From contig DEFH01000057.1 of NCBI GenBank assembly GCA_002350705.1, positions 33,650 to 97,649 of the forward strand: DNA of 64,000 nt, given 5' to 3'. Each line of letters starts with the position of its first letter. Position 1 is the first letter of the stretch. Both the position numbers and the translations under genes were made by a program. The notes beneath the pieces were generated by a model that was given only the letters and a program-made list of their open reading frames with translations, was not told where the DNA came from and did no database searches. Source of the stretch: Ruminococcaceae bacterium UBA2857. Its GTDB lineage: Bacteria > Bacillota > Clostridia > Oscillospirales > Acutalibacteraceae. Of the stretch, positions 53,114 to 60,274 are shown piece after piece.

Positions 53114-54358
53114 ATGACTACTATTGAACAAATGGGAGCAAATGCCAAAATCGCTTCCCGTTGTCTGCTTACCGCAGGCGAAAAGAAAAATGATGCTCTC
53201 AAAGCCATTGCCAAGGCTCTCAGAAATCACGCCGCCGACATTATCGCCGCTAACAAAATTGACCTTGACAACGGTGTACAAAACGGTCTGTCTGCCGCTC
53301 TTCTCGACAGACTCAAGCTCGACAATACCCGAATTGACGGTATTGCCGACGGTGTTCTGGAAGTTGCCGCTCTGCCTGATCCTATCGGTACTGTTATCTC
53401 CGGCAGTACCCGTCCGAACGGTATGGAAATCACCAAAGTGAGAGTTCCTCTCGGTGTGATCGGCATTATCTTTGAGGCAAGACCCAATGTTACTGCCGAT
53501 GCCGCTGTTCTGTGCCTCAAAAGCGGCAACGCTGTCATTCTCCGCGGCGGCAAAGAGGCTATCAACTCCAACAAGTGCATTACCTATATTATGCAGGATG
53601 CTATCGAAAGTGCCGGTCTGGACAGAAATTCTGTTCAGCTAATCGAAGATACTTCCAGACAGTCCTCTATTGAACTGATGGAACTCACAGATTATCTTGA
53701 TGTCCTCATTCCCAGAGGCGGCAAAGGTCTCATTCAGGCCGTTGTCAAAAATGCCAAAGTCCCTGTCATTGAAACGGGTGCAGGCAACTGCCATGTCTAT
53801 GTTGACGAAAGTGCGGATATTGATATGGCGGCCAATATCATCTACAATGCCAAAACTTCCCGTCCCTCTGTCTGCAATGCCATTGAAACCATCCTTGTTC
53901 ATGAAAAAATCGCTGAAAAAGCCCTGCCTGTGATCAAGGCAAGGCTCGATGAAAAAAATGTTCAGCTCAGAGGCTGTGAAAAAACTCGTACGATCCTCGG
54001 TGAAACGATTATCCCTGCCACCGAAAGCGACTGGGAAACGGAATACGGTGATTATATCTTAGCCGTAAAAGTAGTTGCTTCCCTCGAAGAAGCTACCGCT
54101 CATATTGCTAAATATTCCACCGGTCACAGCGAATGTATTGTTACCAAAGACTACAAAAATGCCAAATTATTTACCGCAACTGTCGATTCCGCAGCCGTGT
54201 ATGTCAACGCTTCTACCCGCTTTACAGACGGCGGTATGTTCGGACTGGGGGCTGAAATCGGTATCTCTACCCAGAAACTCCATGCAAGAGGTCCTATGGG
54301 ACTCAATGAACTCACCTCTATGAAATTCATCATTGAGGGTGACGGTCAGGTCAGATAA
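53114..54358 (+). CDS. proA: glutamate-5-semialdehyde dehydrogenase
   Basis: Second step of proline synthesis: NADPH-dependent reduction of glutamyl phosphate. 414 residues, ALDH fold. Motifs: GVIGIIFEARPNVT, SGNAVILRGGKEA, and catalytic Cys in NAKTSRPSVCNA. FTDGGMFGLGAEIGIST is near the end. GGAGG precedes the ATG. The stop overlaps the 3' end of the convergent 105-codon gene by 8 bases, with no hairpin terminator in between. Confidence 0.96.
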   Translation: MTTIEQMGANAKIASRCLLTAGEKKNDALKAIAKALRNHAADIIAANKIDLDNGVQNGLSAALLDRLKLDNTRIDGIADGVLEVAALPDPIGTVISGSTRPNGMEITKVRVPLGVIGIIFEARPNVTADAAVLCLKSGNAVILRGGKEAINSNKCITYIMQDAIESAGLDRNSVQLIEDTSRQSSIELMELTDYLDVLIPRGGKGLIQAVVKNAKVPVIETGAGNCHVYVDESADIDMAANIIYNAKTSRPSVCNAIETILVHEKIAEKALPVIKARLDEKNVQLRGCEKTRTILGETIIPATESDWETEYGDYILAVKVVASLEEATAHIAKYSTGHSECIVTKDYKNAKLFTATVDSAAVYVNASTRFTDGGMFGLGAEIGISTQKLHARGPMGLNELTSMKFIIEGDGQVR

Positions 54359-54668
54359 GCAGATACAGCAACGCCAATATTAAGCTGTTATCACTCTTTT
54401 CATCCATCAGCAACAGTATCAGGGCAAGTATCAGTGTCCGTTCCTTGTCTTTCATCAATGTTTCAAACAAACCGCCCGTTTCATTCGGCTTGTCCGGATG
54501 CTTTTCGGGCGGCTTTTGGACTTGTATCGGCTCTTCTCCGAAATGCTCCTCCCGCGGCGGCGGCTCCGGCTGATGATGCGGCTGCTGTACCGCTCTCGCA
54601 CGGCTCTGCATTTCTTCTGCCCGTCTGACCGCTTCTTCCTGCATTTTCCGCATTTCTCTCTCTGTCAT
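54351..54668 (-). CDS. small unknown protein with hydrophobic C-terminus (105 aa)
   Basis: Not recognised. Residues 1-25 form an amphipathic, charged helix (MTEREMRKMQEEAVRRAEEM). Next is a Pro/Gln/His-rich linker (about 28-65) and a C-terminal hydrophobic pair, LILALILLLMDEK and SLILALLYLLI. The tail could be two short membrane-associated helices. It follows the 122-codon gene by 12 bases and is the last of three small genes. Sporulation linkage is inferred from the promoter upstream of the set and from the spoIIIA operon 2 kb away, not from homology. Confidence 0.6.
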   Translation of the reverse strand: MTEREMRKMQEEAVRRAEEMQSRARAVQQPHHQPEPPPREEHFGEEPIQVQKPPEKHPDKPNETGGLFETLMKDKERTLILALILLLMDEKSDNSLILALLYLLI

Positions 54669-54680
54669 GCCCTCACCGTC

Positions 54681-55049
54681 CTATCCAAACAAATGAATTC
54701 CCGAATCTTTCAGGAGCGGAAGTATTTTCATAAACCCCAGCATTCTGATCGCTCCGTCGATTCTTTGGGAACGTTCCTCTTTTAAAAACGGTTTCAACGC
54801 ACGGAGAAGTCGTGTTGTGTCATCTTCTCCTCCTGCCGACTGAAAAAGCGGAGCTAATTTCATCACCGTTCCCAGCATATTCGGATCCGGCATATTACTC
54901 AGTGATGACAAGGCGTTTGGCTTTACTTCCGCTTTGGGAACCGGCGGCTTCTCACCTGACTGTCCGAGAAGTCCCGCAAGTCCTTTTATCTGCTCCATCA
55001 TTTCCGGATCTCCCAGCAGCTCATTGATCTTACGGGACAAATCCTCCAT
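54681..55049 (-). CDS. small unknown helical protein (122 aa)
   Basis: Not recognised. A soluble, mostly helical protein with repeats of LLG/LAGLL, a Pro-rich stretch near 35-45 and the C-terminal stretch AIRMLGFMKILPLLKDSGI. No Cys, no signal peptide. The ribosome site GGGGGAG lies inside the end of the 54-codon gene upstream, and the two genes are 3 bases apart, so they are translationally coupled. Confidence 0.65.
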   Translation of the reverse strand: MEDLSRKINELLGDPEMMEQIKGLAGLLGQSGEKPPVPKAEVKPNALSSLSNMPDPNMLGTVMKLAPLFQSAGGEDDTTRLLRALKPFLKEERSQRIDGAIRMLGFMKILPLLKDSGIHLFG

Positions 55050-55052
55050 ATT

Positions 55053-55217
55053 TTATTTCTCCCCCATCAGTTTTTTTAAAATGGCTTGTGCCTGCGGTGT
55101 CTTCAGTATTTCCTCTGTCTTGGACTTATCCGAAAGAATACTCTGCACCTGCTTCTGCTGCTCTGCCGAAAGTTTCTGAAACAGCTTTTCGGTGCTTTTC
55201 TGATCCATTGGTTCCAT
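55053..55217 (-). CDS. small unknown helical protein (54 aa)
   Basis: Read directly from the bases: ATG at 55217 to TAA at 55053-55055. A 54-residue, Lys/Gln/Glu-rich, probably all-helical protein beginning MEPMDQKSTEKLFQKL and ending ILKKLMGEK. Tight spacing to the next gene, minus-strand codon style like its neighbours (G/A third positions) and the following coupled gene support it as real. It has no recognised family. First of the three-gene set. Confidence 0.6.
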   Translation of the reverse strand: MEPMDQKSTEKLFQKLSAEQQKQVQSILSDKSKTEEILKTPQAQAILKKLMGEK

Positions 55218-55237
55218 TGCGTTCACCACCCTTTCTC

Positions 55238-55267
55238 TATGTATGCAAAGTTCATTCGTTTTATGTC
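55238..55267 (-). promoter_or_regulatory. sigma-E-like promoter of the three small genes
   Basis: Minus strand GACATAAA (55260-55267), 14-bp spacer, GCATACATA with CATACATA at 55238-55245. The -10 matches the sigma-E pattern CATACAnT at 7 of 8 positions. No sigma-A match is seen here. Confidence 0.45.
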
Positions 55268-55282
55268 AGGAGGAATTTTTTC

Positions 55283-55777
55283 ATGAAAATTATCGCCTTT
55301 TCAGATTCTCACGGAGACCATCTCTCCATGCTTCACGCTCTGCGAAAACATCCAAAAGCCGAAGTTGTCATCTTCTGCGGTGACGGTCACAACGACATCA
55401 GAGAAGTTCAGAAAGCTTTTCCCGACAAAATGTATCTCACTGTCAAGGGAAATTGTGACTGGTGCTGTGAGTTTGCCAATGTGCAAACCATCACCCTCTG
55501 CGGAAAAAAACTGCTCATTACGCACGGACATATCCAGCGTGTCAAGGAAAGCATGATGCAATTAACTTACTTCGGCAACCAGGAACATGCCGATATTGTC
55601 GTATTCGGACACACTCACCAACAGGTCACATTTCTGGAAAGCAAAATGATCCTCCTGAATCCCGGCTCCATTGGTTTCAACCAACAGTACAGCATCATTG
55701 ACATTGACGAAAAAACAGGGAAAATTACTGTCAATGAGTTTCCTCACAACAAGTACGGAACTTTTTCTGTTGTATAA
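55283..55777 (+). CDS. YfcE/MJ0936-family metallophosphoesterase
   Basis: 164-residue dimetal phosphodiesterase. Metal ligands in order: SDSHGD (D and H), GDGHND, GNCD, THGH and FGHTHQ. Likely hydrolyses phosphodiesters in the cytosol; the natural substrate is unknown. AGGAGG precedes the ATG at 55283; a longer frame reaching 55088 overlaps the divergent small genes and is rejected. Ends at a bidirectional terminator. Confidence 0.9.
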   Translation: MKIIAFSDSHGDHLSMLHALRKHPKAEVVIFCGDGHNDIREVQKAFPDKMYLTVKGNCDWCCEFANVQTITLCGKKLLITHGHIQRVKESMMQLTYFGNQEHADIVVFGHTHQQVTFLESKMILLNPGSIGFNQQYSIIDIDEKTGKITVNEFPHNKYGTFSVV

Positions 55778-55811
55778 TATGCATTGTTTTTCTTTTTGAT
55801 ACATAAAAACA

Positions 55812-55850
55812 GCTGCCTGCTGTAATTTCTTCAGCAGGCAGCCTTTTTGT
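55812..55850. terminator. bidirectional terminator between phosphoesterase and Ca2+-ATPase genes
   Basis: Eleven-base GC-rich arms (55812-55822 and 55832-55842), T tract CTTTTTGTTT on plus and AAAAAC read as GTTTTT on minus. Confidence 0.9.
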
Positions 55851-55865
55851 TTGATTGGCTATTGA

Positions 55866-58574
55866 TTATTTCTCTTTACCTTTTTTTACTGCGTTGATAA
55901 TCGCCTTTCTGATAAGGTCTACCGGAATGATCGACAGAGAGGCTACTGCTACAAACAGCCATTCCATGACATTCAAGCCATAGCAGTTGAAGATTTCTCC
56001 TCCGATATAGGTCAGTCCTACCTGAATCAGAATAATCAAGCCCATGATTCTGAAATAGTTCGGGTTTTCACTGATATGTTCAAATACATTGACTTTTTCC
56101 GTTCTCACGTTCAGAGAGTTGCATACGGAAATCAGGATGAAGAAACAGAAATACACTGTCATAAGAAATTTAGTTGTAGGTTCACCATTGTCTGTATCCC
56201 TTACAAAGTTCCATACAGGACTTGTTGTCCAGAGCTGTGATATGAGAATAAAGGAACTTAACAGGAATATCCAGATCGTGCTGACTGTCAGCTGACTCTT
56301 CATAGACGGGCTGACAATGCTTTCATCTCTGCGTTTCGGTTTCTCGTTCATATAACGCTTCAGTGCCGGCTCTCCGCCCAGGGCGAGGGCTGCCAATGTA
56401 TCCATTACCAGGTTTACCCACAGAATCTGCGTGATTGTCAGCGGGTTGGCAAGCTTGAGCAGCGGCATGATAAACGAAATCAGCACTGCCGAAATATTAA
56501 TTGACAACTGGAATGTAATAAACTTACGGATATTATTGAATATCGTTCTGCCGTAGAGAATTGCTTTTGCAATGGAATTGAAGTTATCATCAAGGATAAC
56601 AATGTCGCTGGCTTCTTTGGCAACCTCCGTGCCGCCGCCCATTGCAAAGCCTACGTCTGCTTTCTTCAAAGCCGGGGAGTCGTTGACACCATCGCCTGTC
56701 ATACCAACTACCAGATTCAATTCCTGTGAAAGTCTTACCAGACGGCTCTTATCTGTCGGCAATGCACGGGCAATGACACGGATTTGCGGAATTTGCTTCT
56801 TGACTTCTTCATCACTCATCTTCGCCAGCTCTGCGGATGTCAGCACAACCTGATCATCAGATGTCAGCAAGCCTGCATCTTTTGCAATTGCAACGGCTGT
56901 TTCCTTACGGTCACCCGTAATCATGACAACCTGTACGCCTGCATTGTTTACTTCCTTGATGGCTGTGATAGATTCCGGTCTTACCTCGTCACGGATGCCG
57001 ATCACACCGATCAGTGTCCAGTCGCCTTCCGGAAGGGAATCGCTTGTCAAAGCAGTATCGGAAGTTGCTATTGCAAGCACACGGATGGCTCTGTTTGCTA
57101 ATTCATCAATTTTTTCATTGAGAACTTTGCCGTCAAATTTGGCTTTATTGCCCTTTTCGTCATAGTAATATTTACAATTCTGGATAAGTTTTTCAGGGGC
57201 ACCCTTGATAAGCGTGATATTTTTGTCACCCTCAACAGTTGTGGCACTGTATTTATTCGTAGAGTTGAACGGTACGGAATAAACGGGTTTTACATTCGGA
57301 TATTTATCCTCTGCCTTGGCTACAAACTGCAAAACGGCTCTTTCTGTCGGGTTGCCGCCGACCACTTTCAGCGTATCGCCTGAACCTGTAATCACTGCGT
57401 TTGTATTATGTTTCAAAGCAAGTGCCAGCATTTCGCCTGCCTTGCCTTTGATTTCTTCAAAGCTCTTAGCTTCCTTGCCGGTGCCGTCAAGGAAATTGAC
57501 TGCTTCCAGCTTACCTTTTGTGATAGTACCTGTCTTATCGCTGAACAGAATATTCAGGCTGCCTGCGGTTTCAATACCTGTCACTTTACGCACAAGCACG
57601 TTATCATTCAGCATTTTCTTCATATTCATGGAGGATACGATTGCAATCATCAACGGCAAGCCTTCCGGTACTGCCATAACGATAACAACGACTGCAAACA
57701 TGACGGCATGTACTACGTCTGTAAAAATCGTGATCCACAAATCCGGATTGGAAAAATACCCTGCCGCTCCACCATTACCGAAGAAAATTGCCTGTACCAT
57801 ATAGGCGATTGCAATAGCCACACCGCCGATATAACCAAACTTACTGATGGCATTGGCAAGATTTGTCAGCTTTACCTGTAACGGTGATTCTCTGTCATCA
57901 TCTATTTGCAGTTCCTTTGCAATCTGACCGTAAACAGACTTGTCACCGACCGTTGTCACCTGCATGACAGCGTTTCCTGAGCAGACAACGGCTCCTCTGA
58001 ATACTTTGTATTCATTCAGGAAGTCCATTGCTTCGCCCTCGTCCTCTTTGTAATCATCCGGTACGGCAACTTTTTTTGCTTCCTTGCTCTCACCGTTCAG
58101 CACGGACTGGTCAACTGCCAGTGTACCGTCTACGATAATACCATCGGCAGGAATTTTGTCACCGCTCTGAAGCAGCACACAGTCTCCTACTACAATATCA
58201 TTGATGGCGATCTCTGCAATTTCACCGTTACGGTAAACCTTACATTTGATCAGCGAGGCTTCTTCCTGAAGCTTTTGGAATGCATTTTCGTTGTTGTACT
58301 CCGAAAGAGTCGAAACGAAAGTTGCAATCAGAACGGCTGCCGCAATACCTACGGCTTCATACCATTCTGTGTCACCGATACCTGCCGCATAGTGCAGGAC
58401 TACGAAAATTACGTTGAGAACCAGTGCCACGAGCAGAATTTTAATCATGGGATCTCCGAAATTTTCCAGCAATTTTTGCCAGAAAGTCTCTCGTTTTTGC
58501 TCGGTAAGCCGGTTATCGCCGTACTTTTCTTTCGATTGCTTGACTTGTTCGTCAGTCAGTCCAAAGGTTTTCAT
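55866..58574 (-). CDS. calcium-translocating P-type ATPase
   Basis: 902 residues, type II P-ATPase exporting Ca2+ from the cytosol. Actuator domain with the TGE-equivalent NGES, phosphorylation site DKTGTITKG, nucleotide-domain KGAPE, hinge MTGDGVNDSPALKKADVGFAMG, and about ten membrane helices. M4 has VPEGLPL and M6 has NLVMDTLAALAL, both typical of PMCA/SERCA-like pumps. GGAG lies 9 bases before the ATG at 58574. It is monocistronic with its own promoter. Confidence 0.93.
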   Translation of the reverse strand: MKTFGLTDEQVKQSKEKYGDNRLTEQKRETFWQKLLENFGDPMIKILLVALVLNVIFVVLHYAAGIGDTEWYEAVGIAAAVLIATFVSTLSEYNNENAFQKLQEEASLIKCKVYRNGEIAEIAINDIVVGDCVLLQSGDKIPADGIIVDGTLAVDQSVLNGESKEAKKVAVPDDYKEDEGEAMDFLNEYKVFRGAVVCSGNAVMQVTTVGDKSVYGQIAKELQIDDDRESPLQVKLTNLANAISKFGYIGGVAIAIAYMVQAIFFGNGGAAGYFSNPDLWITIFTDVVHAVMFAVVVIVMAVPEGLPLMIAIVSSMNMKKMLNDNVLVRKVTGIETAGSLNILFSDKTGTITKGKLEAVNFLDGTGKEAKSFEEIKGKAGEMLALALKHNTNAVITGSGDTLKVVGGNPTERAVLQFVAKAEDKYPNVKPVYSVPFNSTNKYSATTVEGDKNITLIKGAPEKLIQNCKYYYDEKGNKAKFDGKVLNEKIDELANRAIRVLAIATSDTALTSDSLPEGDWTLIGVIGIRDEVRPESITAIKEVNNAGVQVVMITGDRKETAVAIAKDAGLLTSDDQVVLTSAELAKMSDEEVKKQIPQIRVIARALPTDKSRLVRLSQELNLVVGMTGDGVNDSPALKKADVGFAMGGGTEVAKEASDIVILDDNFNSIAKAILYGRTIFNNIRKFITFQLSINISAVLISFIMPLLKLANPLTITQILWVNLVMDTLAALALGGEPALKRYMNEKPKRRDESIVSPSMKSQLTVSTIWIFLLSSFILISQLWTTSPVWNFVRDTDNGEPTTKFLMTVYFCFFILISVCNSLNVRTEKVNVFEHISENPNYFRIMGLIILIQVGLTYIGGEIFNCYGLNVMEWLFVAVASLSIIPVDLIRKAIINAVKKGKEK

Positions 58575-58633
58575 GTTACGATTCTCCGCCTTTTTAATAA
58601 ATTTGCATTGTAAAAAATCACAATACTGTTATT

Positions 58634-58662
58634 ATTTTACAACGCTATTCACTAATCGTCAA
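58634..58662 (-). promoter_or_regulatory. sigma-A promoter of the Ca2+-ATPase gene
   Basis: Minus strand TTGACG (58657-58662), 17-bp spacer, TAAAAT (58634-58639). Confidence 0.78.
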
Positions 58663-58734
58663 GTCATATTATTACGATATTTATGTAAAAAAAATGTAAA
58701 AAAAACCGATATTTTTTTATGTTTCATCGAAATG

Positions 58735-58784
58735 CAGACAGCAGGATAACCTTTACATGATAATGAAGGCCACCCTGCTGTCTG
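58735..58784. terminator. long hairpin between XRE gene and Ca2+-ATPase promoter
   Basis: Perfect 11-base arms CAGACAGCAGG (58735-58745) and CCTGCTGTCTG (58774-58784). The loop has an inner CCTTTA/TGAAGG stem. Neither flank has a good T tract next to the stem, so it is a less typical terminator of the XRE gene. Confidence 0.55.
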
Positions 58785-58830
58785 AAAGATATTATGTAAT
58801 TTTTAAATAGTTCCCTTAAATAAATTCAAA

Positions 58831-59232
58831 TTATTTTGATGCTTCGGATTCTGCAATCAGTTTTTTGGCTAATCCCATTACTTCTTTTCTCTGCTTGGGT
58901 GTGAGATTGCGAACCACAAAAAGAAGCTCTACTTCATATTTGGTTGTAGCGTGGGTACGATACTTCAGTCCTTCATCATCATCCGCTGATCCGGAATGAA
59001 TATCTGCCACTGCCGCCTCCAGCTCATCTTCTATACCCTGAAGGAGAGCTGTATAGCTGATATTGAACACCTTGGCAATTTTAATCAATGTGTTAATATC
59101 GGGTTTTGTTTTGCCTGTTTCATAGTACGTATAGGTGGAACGCTCGATTTTAAGACGGTCTGCCACCTGCTGCTGTGTAAGACCACATTCATGTCTGTAG
59201 TACTTCAGCCAGTAAGAAATCATACTGTACAT
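58831..59232 (-). CDS. XRE-family helix-turn-helix regulator
   Basis: 133 residues. N-terminal HTH (LTQQQVADRLKIERSTYTYYE, cited in part as LTQQQVADRLKIERST; then TLIKIAKVFNISYTALL), an acidic linker (about 66-88) and a C-terminal helical region with NLTPKQRKEVMGLAKKL. AGGGGGT lies 8 bases before the ATG at 59232. It has its own promoter. Target unknown; not closely similar to the XRE protein at 39.4 kb. Confidence 0.87.
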   Translation of the reverse strand: MYSMISYWLKYYRHECGLTQQQVADRLKIERSTYTYYETGKTKPDINTLIKIAKVFNISYTALLQGIEDELEAAVADIHSGSADDDEGLKYRTHATTKYEVELLFVVRNLTPKQRKEVMGLAKKLIAESEASK

Positions 59233-59280
59233 TAAAATTTACCCCCTGTGTAAATAAAAATTATAATATCTCGTGAATAC

Positions 59281-59309
59281 ATTATATACTACTTTTTTTT
59301 AAATGTCAT
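59281..59309 (-). promoter_or_regulatory. sigma-A promoter of the second XRE gene
   Basis: Minus strand ATGACA (59304-59309), 17-bp spacer, TATAAT (59281-59286). A second TATAAT lies about 25 bp downstream. Confidence 0.6.
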
Positions 59310-59638
59310 CACTTTTTTTCATTATTAATATTAAATTTACATTTTTCGGCATTATATATAATTATTTGCCTATTTTTTGGATAATTTTCTGTTTTCAGTT
59401 CACATTACGAAACAGCCTGTTTTTTTAAAAAATTCGCTTTTTATCGCATTTATCAGCTCTTTTTTTCTTTCATAATTCAACTTTTATCACGTTTGAAAAT
59501 TCATATTTTTTCACCTTTTATTTTTTAATTTTCCTCTTTTCAAGCCGTTTTTTGTGTGAAAAATTAATCTTTTTATGGTAATAAATGCCATATTTTGTCG
59601 CTTTTTGTCAGCTCTTTTTCTTACTTTTATCATATTTT
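59310..59638. other. very T-rich intergenic stretch
   Basis: With the XRE promoter this makes a 405-base gap. The plus strand is dominated by T runs, with few G. I find no frame with a ribosome site. Two imperfect copies of a CGCTTTTT...TCAGCTCTTTTT element occur at about 59431-59465 and 59600-59622. No clear hairpin. Confidence 0.5.
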
Positions 59639-59995
59639 TTAGCTGCAATAATCCTGTATCAGTCGTTTCAGTGATTTTTCATCCTCTGCACTGATTCCCT
59701 TTTTCAGCAATTCCCTATCTGCCGGCGGAAGTGTGCTTACATAAACCTCACTGACATAAATCGGCTTCTCTTTGCCCGTTTCAAATACGGCTATTTTCTT
59801 TTCATACTCCGACAAAAGATACTTTTTTTCCGGCTCCGGTTCCGACACGGTATCTCTGCTTACTTCCTGAACACTCATTTCTTGTATTTCTGCTTTTTTT
59901 TCTGATGCTGCTTCCGGTTTCCTTGATGAATATGCCGACGTGATCATCAGACATACCATTAATATACTACCTGTTACAATCAATAAATTTTTCAT
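59639..59995 (-). CDS. small membrane-anchored protein, BofC C-terminal domain-like
   Basis: About 118 residues: one N-terminal membrane segment (LLIVTGSILMVCLMITSAY), a Glu/Lys/Ser-rich linker (about 25-57) and a compact domain with YLLSEYEKKIAVF, YVSTLPPADRELLKKGI and a final QDYCS. This pattern recalls the BofC C-terminal domain found in many clostridial proteins of unknown role; the assignment is tentative. The ATG at 59995 has GGAG nine bases upstream. It is monocistronic, and no clear promoter was found. Confidence 0.65.
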   Translation of the reverse strand: MKNLLIVTGSILMVCLMITSAYSSRKPEAASEKKAEIQEMSVQEVSRDTVSEPEPEKKYLLSEYEKKIAVFETGKEKPIYVSEVYVSTLPPADRELLKKGISAEDEKSLKRLIQDYCS

Positions 59996-60132
59996 TGCTG
60001 TCATCTCCTCTCTCTTTATTTTGGGAAATTATCACGTATTTATTCATCACTTTGTTATTTTTTTGATAAAATCATAGATATTCAAAACCAATTTTTTTTT
60101 TCTAAAAAAAATATTCCATTTTTTTTATTTTA

Positions 60133-60141
60133 TGGTATAAT
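60133..60141 (+). promoter_or_regulatory. extended -10 promoter of the class A PBP gene
   Basis: TGG (60133-60135) directly before perfect TATAAT (60136-60141); a possible -35 TTCCAT lies 16 bp upstream in a T-rich stretch. The leader is about 125 bases and holds two ATCCTGCA copies that could pair with nearby TGCATGATG. Confidence 0.5.
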
Positions 60142-60274
60142 AGCATAGGTGATTTGTAAAACTCTATTCAAAACCGTCTGTGCTTTACCGCATGGCCGGT
60201 GCAAAACTATCTTAAAAAATCCTGCATGATGTGTTTCCGCATCCTGCACAACTTCGGGGAGGCTTTTTGAAAAC

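Noticed and set aside
52307..53281. 324-codon open frame on the minus strand
   Set aside because: Antisense to proB and the start of proA, whose motifs are unmistakable; no ribosome site.
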